Source: Lewinellaceae bacterium (GTDB taxonomy: Bacteria; Bacteroidota; Bacteroidia; Chitinophagales; Saprospiraceae). From it: 64,000 nt of DNA. The DNA lies in the NCBI GenBank assembly GCA_020636155.1, contig JACJYM010000012.1, forward strand, positions 19,088 to 83,087, in the 5' to 3' direction. Shown here piece after piece: positions 16,771 to 24,578 of the stretch; position 1 is the stretch's first letter; every line of letters starts with the position of its first letter. The translations under genes and the position numbers were made by a program. The notes beneath the pieces are model-generated. The model was not told the origin of the DNA. It did no database searches and saw only the letters and a program-made list of their open reading frames with translations.

Positions 16771-17419
16771 CTGATTCTCCATTCAAATCTGTAGTGAGAA
16801 CTTGGCTCATGTAGTCAAAAAACGGTCTCATGGCGGCATAACTCCCAGTCACCTGATTGAACATTTCAGAACTTCCAATGATTTTATCGTCCAAATCATG
16901 CTTGACAAGAAATTGCTTTTTTCGAATTAAATCAATGTTCGGGTCATTTTTGTCAAAGCCCTTAGGAGCAGTACTCACCTCGTCACCCATCAAATCACCA
17001 AAATATTTCTTGAAATTTTTGTCTTGAATAATTTTTCGGATGTGGCTCGAATCCATCTCAAATTCCTTCCTGATTCTCAGTAAATCTGCACTGTTTGGAT
17101 TCCAAAAACCACCTCCTACGAAACTGTGTCCAGGTTGGATATGCAGATAATAACCTCCTCTTAGTCGTGCTGTAGCTCTTGAAAATGAAGCCCCAAAATT
17201 GGTTTTATATGGAGATTTATCTTTTGAGAACCGAACATCACGATATATTCTAAAGATTTTCACCTGATCTATCATATCCGCTTTTCTAAGTTCGGATTCG
17301 ATTTTAGAGACCCAATTTTTGAATTCTAAGGCTTCTTCCTGATACCAGTTTTTATTTGCATCAAACCATTCACGATTGTTGTTTAGGTCCAGTGCTTTTA
17401 AAAAATCGAGCATCGCCAT
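16763..17419 (-). CDS. DUF2461 family protein
   Basis: This 218-residue protein matches the DUF2461/TIGR02453 pattern: LDFLKALDLNNNREWFDANK at the start, then RIYRDVRFSKDKSPYKTNFG and GGYYLHIQPGHSFVGGGFW. The function of the family is unknown. Its start codon overlaps the stop of the upstream coiled-coil gene by one base (TAATG), implying translational coupling. The two 3' ends at 16763-16770 overlap the end of hemD. Confidence 0.85.
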   Translation of the reverse strand: MAMLDFLKALDLNNNREWFDANKNWYQEEALEFKNWVSKIESELRKADMIDQVKIFRIYRDVRFSKDKSPYKTNFGASFSRATARLRGGYYLHIQPGHSFVGGGFWNPNSADLLRIRKEFEMDSSHIRKIIQDKNFKKYFGDLMGDEVSTAPKGFDKNDPNIDLIRKKQFLVKHDLDDKIIGSSEMFNQVTGSYAAMRPFFDYMSQVLTTDLNGESVI

Positions 17420-19056
17420 TATTCCTCCTCTTTTGAGTCAAAGAATTCCATGATTTTCTCTTTCCCTTTTTTCATGGAGTCAGATAGGAATTCTGATGCA
17501 TCTTCCACTAAATCTTCAAGACTCTCTTTAGCATCCTTGGCAGTTTCTGATATTTTATCCCCCAAATCATCCAATGTATCTCCCAAGTCATCCAATTTAT
17601 CACCCGCAACATCCATCAATTCATTTGCTTTTGAACGGATAGACTCAGTGGTAGATTGGATTTTTTCTTTTGCAGATGCAACTGCGTCATGAGCATCAGC
17701 TTTGGCTTCATCCAACTGATTTTCGGCATTTTCTTTTGTATCATTCACCGCATCCGCAACTTTTTCGCCTATTTCTTGGATATTCTCTTGCGTTTTTTCT
17801 ACCACATCTTTTGCCGTAGCTTTCGCTTCTTTTACGACAGTACGGGTTTTTTTCTTGGTTTCGTTGATTTCTTTGGCTGCTTCTTCTAGTTTTTCTGCGG
17901 TGACCTCATCAATGCTCGTGTCTGCCATTTCATTTGCAATTTTTTGCTTCACTTCTTCTTTGGCCGCTGCAATTTTCTCCTTGGTTGCCTCCTCAATTTT
18001 CTGAGCCTCCAATTTTGTTTTTTCCTTAGCCATAGTCGCTTCTAGCTCAATGCGGGTCTTGTTCATATCAGCAAGTTTTTCTTTCTTACTATTGACCCTT
18101 TCTTCTATCATTTTAACTTTCGCTTGGCGGATTTGCATTTCTAATTGTCCATCGGTCTCTGCCATTCGTTTATTTTGAAAATCGAGCTCCTTTTCATCCT
18201 GCTTTATTGAGCCATCCATTCTCTTGATTGCACTGATTAGACCCGTGTAACGGTTGTTTACTCGGTTCAATTTCGAACCCGGATTACTCGTTTTCTCACC
18301 ACTTCTTTGTTCTTTTAACTTCTTAAAAGTCGCATCCAATCTTTTCCAGACACTGTTTTTGTCGTTTCTGTTCATGTCAGCTTTGTTAAAATCGGACTGA
18401 ACGCCTCGCAATTGATCGAAAAGCGGTTTTAGACCCAAACCCTCGTCTATTTTGGCATCAATTTCGTTGATGTTTGCCAAAAAGCTTTTCTTAATTTCAG
18501 CCGATTTTTCTCTTAATTCAGATTCAAATTCCTTTTTAAGCTCCTTAAGTTTATCGAATATGATGTTTGTTTTTTCTTTTAAAACCGTGGTGTGTTCTCT
18601 CAGGAGGGTCTTCTCGTTGATTTGATCTTGAACCTTATCCCAAAATGATTTCATGTCATTCCATACGTCTTCAGAGTATGATTTCAGATTATCGGTTTTA
18701 GTTTTTAAGTCTTCAAGCTCATTTTTGTACAACTTGTACAGTTTGTCCGAGAGAACCATAAAATGCCATTCGGCCTGTGCTCTTGTGATAACGTCGGTAC
18801 GGTCTACCTTTATGTTGTCAGGAAGTAAATTGTCAGTGACAGAGAGATTTCTTTCATATTTTTTGAATCCTTCCGGAAAATCAAATTCTTTATCGTCTCT
18901 CCAGTCGTGCATCATTTTGTTAAACAAATCTTCTGTTGCCAGTTGCTCATCGAAAGTGTAAATATCCACCTTGTTAGCCTCATCTTTTAACTCGATTCCG
19001 ATTAAGATTTTTTCATCTTTTTCATCTGATCCCCAGAGTACAATTTTCCTTCTCAT
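17419..19056 (-). CDS. large coiled-coil protein with LEA-like C-terminus, function unknown
   Basis: This is a 545-residue cytoplasmic protein with no signal peptide. Residues about 1-130 form a globular part beginning MRRKIVLWGSDEKDEKILIG, with a DWRDDKEFDFPEGF stretch. About 130-390 is long charged coiled coil. From about 390 the sequence becomes alanine-, lysine- and aspartate-rich 11-residue-like repeats (for example DKLDDLGDTLDDLGDKIS) resembling late-embryogenesis-abundant or apolipoprotein-like amphipathic helices. Homologous architecture is often labelled chromosome segregation-like in Bacteroidota, but no SMC motif is visible. It is translationally coupled to DUF2461 downstream. Confidence 0.75.
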   Translation of the reverse strand: MRRKIVLWGSDEKDEKILIGIELKDEANKVDIYTFDEQLATEDLFNKMMHDWRDDKEFDFPEGFKKYERNLSVTDNLLPDNIKVDRTDVITRAQAEWHFMVLSDKLYKLYKNELEDLKTKTDNLKSYSEDVWNDMKSFWDKVQDQINEKTLLREHTTVLKEKTNIIFDKLKELKKEFESELREKSAEIKKSFLANINEIDAKIDEGLGLKPLFDQLRGVQSDFNKADMNRNDKNSVWKRLDATFKKLKEQRSGEKTSNPGSKLNRVNNRYTGLISAIKRMDGSIKQDEKELDFQNKRMAETDGQLEMQIRQAKVKMIEERVNSKKEKLADMNKTRIELEATMAKEKTKLEAQKIEEATKEKIAAAKEEVKQKIANEMADTSIDEVTAEKLEEAAKEINETKKKTRTVVKEAKATAKDVVEKTQENIQEIGEKVADAVNDTKENAENQLDEAKADAHDAVASAKEKIQSTTESIRSKANELMDVAGDKLDDLGDTLDDLGDKISETAKDAKESLEDLVEDASEFLSDSMKKGKEKIMEFFDSKEEE

Positions 19057-19089
19057 TTTTAATTCTTTAATTCTGTTGTAAATTAATTT

Positions 19090-20094
19090 TCAATTGGCAT
19101 TGCCAATAATCCCTTGTAAAAGTAAATATTGCATAATTTGGAGTGCATTGGTCGCTGCACCCTTACGCAGATTGTCAGAAACAACCCACATATTCAAAGT
19201 GTTTTCTTGTGATTCGTCTTTTCTTATTCTTCCTACGAAAACCTCATCTTTGTCTTTTGCAAATAGCGGCATAGGATAAATGTTTTCCATAGGATTATCA
19301 AGTACTTTCAATCCTGGAGAATTGCGTAAGATATCCGTGACATCCTCCATGTCGAAATCAGATCCTAGTGCCACATTCACTGATTCAGAATGTCCACCAT
19401 AAACAGGAACCCTCACAGCGGTTGCCGTAATTTTTATGGACTGGTCTCCCAGTATTTTTCTGGTTTCGTTTACGATTTTCATTTCTTCTTTGGTGTACCC
19501 ATTTTCCAAAAAAACATCGCAATGTGGAATGCAATTTTCAAAAATAGGATATGCATAAGCCATCTCAGTTTCCGCTAATCCTGCTTTTTCGTTTTCATAT
19601 TGATTGACCGCTTTGACTCCGGTTCCAGTGAATGACTGATAAGTCGATACCACCAACCTATCAATACCATAACGCCGATGCAAAGGAAAAAGTGCCATGA
19701 CCAGCTGAATAGTGCTACAATTCGGGTTGGCAATGATTTTATCATCTTCCGTCAGCGAGTTTGCATTGATTTCGGGTACGATGAGCTTGTGGTCAGGATG
19801 CATTCTCCACGCTGAAGAATTATCGATGACATAACATCCAGTTGCGGCAAACTGCGGTGCCAATTCCAAAGAAGTCTGGCCTCCAGCACTGAAAAGTGCC
19901 ACATTTGGTTTTAGAGAAATAGCCTGTTTGGGAGTAAGGATTTCGTAGTCTTTGCAGCGAAAATTGATTTTCTTTCCTGCTGATTTCTCAGAAGCAACGG
20001 GGATGAAATGATCAACCGGAAAATCACTGTTTTCCAGCGATGTTTTCATCACGTTTCCTACCAATCCTGTTACGCCAACTATGGCAACTTTCAT
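19090..20094 (-). CDS. asd: aspartate-semialdehyde dehydrogenase
   Basis: Asd reduces aspartyl phosphate to aspartate semialdehyde with NADPH, the branch point to lysine/diaminopimelate, threonine and methionine. Seen are the N-terminal nucleotide fold VAIVGVTGLVG, the catalytic NPNCSTIQ with Cys126, SFTGTGVKAV, and VRVPVYGGHSESVNV with the substrate-binding Arg and catalytic His. The length (334 residues) is normal. A -7 element TATATTTG lies on the minus strand at 20117-20124, 22 bases before the ATG, giving a very short leader. Confidence 0.95.
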   Translation of the reverse strand: MKVAIVGVTGLVGNVMKTSLENSDFPVDHFIPVASEKSAGKKINFRCKDYEILTPKQAISLKPNVALFSAGGQTSLELAPQFAATGCYVIDNSSAWRMHPDHKLIVPEINANSLTEDDKIIANPNCSTIQLVMALFPLHRRYGIDRLVVSTYQSFTGTGVKAVNQYENEKAGLAETEMAYAYPIFENCIPHCDVFLENGYTKEEMKIVNETRKILGDQSIKITATAVRVPVYGGHSESVNVALGSDFDMEDVTDILRNSPGLKVLDNPMENIYPMPLFAKDKDEVFVGRIRKDESQENTLNMWVVSDNLRKGAATNALQIMQYLLLQGIIGNAN

Positions 20095-20218
20095 ATCTAA
20101 GTTTTAATTTGGATTGCAAATATAGGACAAAGGGAGTTTTTGAATCTTACTTATGGACAAATATTCCGTACAATTAACTTTTTATTTAAGACGTTTCAAT
20201 TGTTGAATGATTGTATAA

Positions 20219-21265
20219 TTGATGTTTAGGAGAGGAATCAAATTTGTTAAAAGTACATTTAAGTGGCTTTTGGTGGGAATATTTGTTTATATATTTTTAA
20301 CTCTGGTAACTCCTTATGTTAAGCCTTTAAGACATTCCGCCATTGAAAGACAAATTGCTTATTTAAATCAACAATTTGAATCTGGATTGGCAGATAAAAT
20401 GCAGTTGGTGTATCCGGAAGGCAAGCTTTTTTCGTTTGCAATTTTTGAATTGTCACTTATAGAGTATTTTCAAAATTCTAATAATCAAGAGATTAGATTT
20501 CTCATTGATCAAAATATGAACCGAATGCTGAATGACTCCTTGGAAATTGATTTTAATCAAAATTTGACTCCTGAATACGGAGCATTTTATAACGGATGGA
20601 TGTTGTGGGTGATGAATGAATACTTAGGTTTAAATGATTTTAATGACCCTGAGTTATTGTTAAGAGTTAAGGCAAAAAAGGATACACTTTCTATAAATTT
20701 ATTGGATTCATTTTGTAAATTGTCCGGACCATTGGAATCGCATTTTAGTTCCGTTTGGCCTGCTGATAATCTCGTAGCCATGGCTGCATTGAACGTTGAT
20801 TATGAGCTATCTGACTTTGATGGTGCTGACATTATGAGAAATTTTTTTAATGATGAAGGAGAAATTTTACACTCACTTTTTGAAGGAGAGAATGTAAGAG
20901 GCAGTTCAACGGCTTTGTCCCTTTACTTTTTGAATCAAATGAAGGGATTAGATTGCGGCCAGCTTACATCAAATTTCAGACAGAAATTCGTGGACAATTA
21001 TTTTGGAGTACGCTTGGTAAAGGAGTATCCTGACATAGGAGGTGAGGATTTTGATTCCGGACCCATCATCTTTGGCTATGGAGCCGTCGCCAGCATTGTA
21101 AATATTAAATTGATGACCAAAATTGGAGAAAACCCTTACCCAACACTTTGTTTATTTAATCTTCTGGGTATTCCCATTTCCACATGGAGCTATAAATTCT
21201 ATCTATTTGAGCAAGAACCCATGTTTGATATTTTTATGCTTTGGAACTTTGTATCAATAGATTAG
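20219..21265 (+). CDS. membrane-anchored protein of unknown function, possible alpha/alpha-barrel
   Basis: This 348-residue protein has one transmembrane segment near the N-terminus (about 17-36, WLLVGIFVYIFLTLV) and a large extracytoplasmic domain. The domain contains YGAFYNGWMLWVMNEY, SHFSSVWPADNLVAMAAL, RGSSTALSLYFLNQM and DFDSGPIIFGYGAVAS, a repeated-helix pattern reminiscent of (alpha/alpha)6 barrels. I do not recognise a characterised family. The stop codon is one base from the 85-bp repeat and from the ancestral Rid-gene stop, so before the R-M insertion the two genes were tightly convergent. Confidence 0.65.
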   Translation: MMFRRGIKFVKSTFKWLLVGIFVYIFLTLVTPYVKPLRHSAIERQIAYLNQQFESGLADKMQLVYPEGKLFSFAIFELSLIEYFQNSNNQEIRFLIDQNMNRMLNDSLEIDFNQNLTPEYGAFYNGWMLWVMNEYLGLNDFNDPELLLRVKAKKDTLSINLLDSFCKLSGPLESHFSSVWPADNLVAMAALNVDYELSDFDGADIMRNFFNDEGEILHSLFEGENVRGSSTALSLYFLNQMKGLDCGQLTSNFRQKFVDNYFGVRLVKEYPDIGGEDFDSGPIIFGYGAVASIVNIKLMTKIGENPYPTLCLFNLLGIPISTWSYKFYLFEQEPMFDIFMLWNFVSID

Positions 21266-21267
21266 AT

Positions 21268-21352
21268 TATTCCTCCAGATAGGCCACTGCTTTTATCTCA
21301 ATAAGTAAATGAGGATGAGGAAGTTGATGTACGGCAACAGTGGTACGAGTGG
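21268..21352. repeat. 85-bp direct repeat, left copy (truncated Rid-gene 3' end)
   Basis: Identical over 85 bases to 23504-23588. It encodes, on the minus strand, the last residues of the Rid protein (TRTTVAVHQLPHPH region to YLEE) followed by TAA (21267-21269), with no upstream coding part. It marks the left edge of the R-M insertion and is best read as a long target duplication. Confidence 0.95.
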
Positions 21353-21392
21353 CGTAATCTTGAATTGTACTTTCAAAATTTATATCTCATAC

Positions 21393-21422
21393 TTGTATTC
21401 TTAGATATTTATTGTAATTTTG
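21393..21422 (+). promoter_or_regulatory. promoter of the methyltransferase gene
   Basis: TTG (21393-21395) is followed after 19 bases by TAATTTTG (21415-21422), a full match to the Bacteroidota consensus, 33 bases upstream of ATG 21456. It lies inside the inserted DNA, so the unit carries its own promoter. Confidence 0.6.
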
Positions 21423-21455
21423 TAACCATTGTATAATGTTGAGCAATATGGTTAT

Positions 21456-22693
21456 ATGAAAGATTATTTGACTTTATCGGAAACTGCCGCATTAATCGGG
21501 AAAAGTAAAGAAACATTGAGGCGATGGGATAACGAAGGAATCCTATCTGCAGTAAGAGAGCCTGTTTCGAATTATAGGTTATACAAGAAGTCTGAGGTAC
21601 AGGCACTTATGGGTAATCTTTTTGATGAATCTATAGTCGATGAAGTTTCTAATTTTGTAGTCCCGGAAAAAGAATATAGGGTTTTAGAATTATTTGCGGG
21701 TGCCGGAGGGCTTGCATTAGGGCTTGAAAAAGCGGGATTAAAATGTGTAGCTCTCAATGAAATCGATAAGTGGGCTTGTGAGACTTTAAGAAAAAACCGA
21801 CCAAATTGGAAAGTTCTTGAGGGAGATATTAAAAATTTCAATTTTGATAATTTGAAAAATCAAGTCGATGTTGTTACCGGGGGCTTTCCATGTCAAGCAT
21901 TCAGTTATGCTGGTAAAAAATTGGGATTGAATGATGCTCGAGGGACACTGTTTTACGAATTTGCCAGAGTTGTTCAAGAAGTTCAGCCCTTAATTTGTGT
22001 CGGGGAAAATGTAAGAGGTCTTCTTAGCCATGAAAAAGGGAAAACACTGGAAGGTATGATTTCAATTCTTGATGAAATAGGGTATAAAGTGGCTCCAGTG
22101 AAGGTTTTAAAAGCAATAAGTTATAGAGTTCCGCAAAAGAGGGAGAGGCTAATCTTAGTGGGAATAAGAAAAGACATCAATGCAATATTTGAATACCCTA
22201 AGCCGCATCAAAAAATATACACTTTAAAAGATGCACTGCGGAGCGGTGATTTATTCGAAAATGATGTTCCAAAATCACCTGGTGTTATATACCCAAGGAA
22301 GAAGAAGGAAGTACTTGACTTGGTACCTCCAAAGGGTTATTGGCGTGATTTACCCATTGAAATTCAAAAGGAATATATGGGGGAAGTTTTTATCTCGGTG
22401 GTGGTAAAACGGGCATGGCAAGACGAATTGGCTGGGATGAACCATCGCTAACCTTAACCTGTAGTCCTGCACAAAAACAAACCGAACGCTGCCACCCTGA
22501 TGAAACACGACCGTTTACCGTACGGGAGTATGCAAGAATCCAAACTTTTCCTGATGATTGGGAATTTTCTGGGTCTATTGCTCAACAATATAAACAAATA
22601 GGAAATGCCGTACCTGTAAATTTAGGAGAGGAAGTTGGCTATTCTATTGTGAAAGTATTAAATCAAATTTATAGTTCTTCGAAGCCAGAGTAG
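21456..22693 (+). pseudogene. DNA cytosine-5 methyltransferase with N-terminal MerR-like HTH, frameshifted
   Basis: The reading frame begins at ATG 21456 (TTG 21429 is an alternative). It encodes a MerR/excisionase-type helix-turn-helix (LSETAALIGKSKETLRRWDN, residues about 5-55) and then the C5-methyltransferase motifs: I (LELFAGAGGLALGLEKAG), IV with catalytic Cys (GGFPCQAFSYAG), VI (GENVRGLL) and VIII (QKRERLILVGI). The frame is lost at the G5 run 22379-22383. One extra G would restore a continuous protein through GGGKTGMARRIGWDEPS, the target-recognition end, motif IX and motif X (QIGNAVPVNLG) to the stop at 22693. As sequenced, the first frame ends at 22451 without motif X, so activity is unlikely. 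The partner endonuclease is convergent downstream. Confidence 0.85.
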
Positions 22694-22759
22694 TAGTGGA
22701 AATTTTCAAATGTTATTTGATCTAAAATACTTCGATTAGATTTATTGGTTTCTTTTTCT

Positions 22760-22773
22760 AGTTCGATAGAACT
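22760..22773. terminator. weak inverted repeat between convergent R and M genes
   Basis: AGTTC-GATA-GAACT forms a five-base-pair stem, with a T-run on the left and an A/T-rich stretch on the right. It sits at the end of the decayed endonuclease gene. It is too short to be confident that it terminates transcription. Confidence 0.25.
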
Positions 22774-22777
22774 GAAT

Positions 22778-23434
22778 TTAAAGTTTCTCGTTTTGTTCTT
22801 TTGATATATTTTCCATGAAATCTTCTATGGCTTGGGGTAGAGCCCTATAAAGGTTAAAAAGTGCATTTTCTTGCCCGGTCAGCAACGTATAAAATTTATC
22901 GCCAGAAATTTTGAAAACTCGAGTATGGCTATATTCTTTCCATTAATATCGCCTATCCATACTTCATGAAAACTACCTTTAGCCAATATTTGTACCCAAT
23001 AACATTTCGCTTGTTTATAATCATCAGCATATCGTGCTAATTTTTGAAACAAGGCTTCTGCCGCACTACTATTCATAGTGTTATGCTTGTTTTTTATATC
23101 GGCGAATAAAGTGTTGTCAAGCGCTTTTTATGTCAAAACCACTTAAATTACCAATTTCAAAACCATCAATACCACCTAGAATCTGTTCATGAAAAGTACC
23201 TATCGAATTATTAATAGACTTGTCTATTTGACGTAAGATTTCCGAATTTATAATACTTTTTTCGTCTACACCGTTGAACTTAGTGTCAAAAGTGAGTTTA
23301 AAAATATCTATTTTATTTTTGAAAAACTTGCTCTTGGTGATTTCTGCTTTGGCTCTAATGTAAGATGAGTAGAGATGCGAAATGCATTGTATTAAATGTG
23401 CATCGGGGATAAAATCGACATATTTATTTTTCAT
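22778..23434 (-). pseudogene. Eco47II-family type II restriction endonuclease, two frameshifts
   Basis: Three reading-frame pieces join to about 218 codons. Piece one (ATG 23434 to TGA 23117) starts MKNKYVDFIPDAHLIQCISH and ends GGIDGFEIGNLSGFDIKSA. An extra base at 23119-23120 breaks it. The next frame gives DNTLFADIKNKHNTMNSS, EALFQKLARYADDYKQAKCY and WVQILAKGSFHEVW. A second slip near 22917-22922 leads to RVFKISGDKFYTLLTGQENA and a stop at 22778-22780. This order matches the Eco47II/Sau96I-type endonuclease family (GGNCC-like sites), whose PD-(D/E)xK core is the GFDIK...DIKNK pair. With the catalytic core split, the gene should be inactive. Recognition sequence cannot be confirmed from here. 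Confidence 0.8.
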
Positions 23435-23502
23435 AATTTCTAGTCAAAATTCGATAATAAAGGATTTTATTTTCTACCGTTTTATAATCTGAAATTGATT
23501 TA

Positions 23503-23913
23503 CTATTCCTCCAGATAGGCCACTGCTTTTATCTCAATAAGTAAATGAGGATGAGGAAGTTGATGTACGGCAACAGTGGTACGAGTGGGGCCGTTATAAT
23601 CAAAAAACTCTGAATATACTTCGTTGTACCCACCAAAGTCATTCATATTTACTAAAAAACTGGTGACATCAATGACATTGGCAAGGCTTGCTCCCATGGA
23701 TTTGAGGATGTCGTCTATGTTATTTAATACAGCTCTCGTCTGGATACGTATGTCTAGCTTTGTTGTGCCAAATTCATCCACCTCTACTCCCTCAAAACTG
23801 TTGTCTGGATTTCGACTGCTTGTTCCACTCACATAAATCCAATTTCCTACTTTTTTGACGTGAGGAAACTTACCCCTAGGTATTGCTTTCTCCTTAATTA
23901 GTTTTGATTCCAC
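23503..23913 (-). CDS. Rid-family deaminase, 2-aminomuconate deaminase-like
   Basis: This 136-residue protein of the RidA/YjgF superfamily hydrolyses enamine/imine-type amino groups. The sequence pattern (KKVGNWIYVSGTSSRNPDN, VNMNDFGGYNEVYSEFFDYN, GPTRTTVAVHQLPHPHLLIE) resembles the 2-aminomuconate deaminase subgroup of tryptophan/3-hydroxyanthranilate breakdown more than classical RidA. The Arg of TRTTV and Glu of LIEIKA are the expected active-site residues. No other kynurenine-pathway gene is nearby. The last 85 bases are duplicated at 21268-21352, and the final base of the TAG stop comes from the inserted R-M segment. Confidence 0.85.
   Translation of the reverse strand: MESKLIKEKAIPRGKFPHVKKVGNWIYVSGTSSRNPDNSFEGVEVDEFGTTKLDIRIQTRAVLNNIDDILKSMGASLANVIDVTSFLVNMNDFGGYNEVYSEFFDYNGPTRTTVAVHQLPHPHLLIEIKAVAYLEE
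23504..23588. repeat. 85-bp direct repeat, right copy (3' end of intact Rid gene)
   Basis: Exact copy of 21268-21352, offset 2,236 bases. It is the functional 3' end of the Rid gene. Flanks diverge immediately outside the repeat on both sides. Confidence 0.95.
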
Positions 23914-24052
23914 TTGAAAAATAATTTTTTACCGTTTGAATAAATTTGGGTGAAATGTATTCCCTCACCTATCACAAAATTAATCTAATCTATAAATATT
24001 GGGAAATGATACCCTGATGGTGTTTGATTTCGTTGCAAAAATAATATATCAA

Positions 24053-24568
24053 CTAAAGTCTCGTGACCACCATCCCGTTCATTTCCCAGTTTTGAATGAG
24101 TTTTTTCAATTGTTCTACCATATAATATGAGTCGATGACCAAATGGAAAGAATACTCTTTGTCGTGTGTCCGAAATTTAAAAATATTGCTAAGTTCTGAA
24201 ACCGGTCTGACGGTCGAGAGGGCATTATCCTGCACCTCAAGAGCCATTAACTCCTTGCTGATACTTAGATTAGAAAGCTCCTTCATGGGAATGGTCATTT
24301 CTGAATTTCCCTCATCTATTGTTAAAAAATCTTTATTGATGGCAAGTGATTTCTTACCTAAGAAATGGTTGATTTTAGATTCAAATTGGTATTTAATGTA
24401 AAATAAAATAAGCGTAAGAACTAGAAGTATGGCATATATCCCCGGATTTTCAATGTAAAAAATAAAATAGGACATGCCGCCTAGAAATGACCCAATGAGT
24501 CCAAAATTGAGTAACCACTTCTTCGTACTAAAATACTTGTCGTCTTGAATGATTTTTGCTTTAAACAT
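24053..24568 (-). CDS. membrane protein with two N-terminal transmembrane segments, unknown function
   Basis: This is a 171-residue protein. Two hydrophobic helices (about 20-40 and 45-62) are followed by a cytoplasmic domain of about 100 residues rich in beta strands (for example IPMKELSNLSIS and FKFRTHDKEYSFHLVI), suggesting a PH-like or similar small fold. I do not recognise a named family. It is separated by ten bases from the dehydrogenase gene upstream and probably shares its transcript. Confidence 0.65.
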   Translation of the reverse strand: MFKAKIIQDDKYFSTKKWLLNFGLIGSFLGGMSYFIFYIENPGIYAILLVLTLILFYIKYQFESKINHFLGKKSLAINKDFLTIDEGNSEMTIPMKELSNLSISKELMALEVQDNALSTVRPVSELSNIFKFRTHDKEYSFHLVIDSYYMVEQLKKLIQNWEMNGMVVTRL

Positions 24569-24578
24569 TTCTATAAAA

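Larger units (their letters stand above)
21353..23503. mobile_element. restriction-modification insertion with long target duplication
   Basis: The segment between the two 85-bp repeats contains only an M gene and a convergent R gene, no transposase or integrase and no terminal inverted repeats. The left repeat abuts the old host flank (Rid stop TAA). The right repeat reads into an intact Rid gene whose stop is TAG, its last base coming from inserted DNA. This is the structure described for R-M units that insert with long target duplication. Mechanism is inferred. Confidence 0.75.

Noticed and set aside
21268..21352. separate Rid-like gene remnant from an independent duplication
   Set aside because: It is exactly the same 85 bases as the 3' end of the intact gene, bounded by the insertion; a target duplication explains it better than an old paralog.
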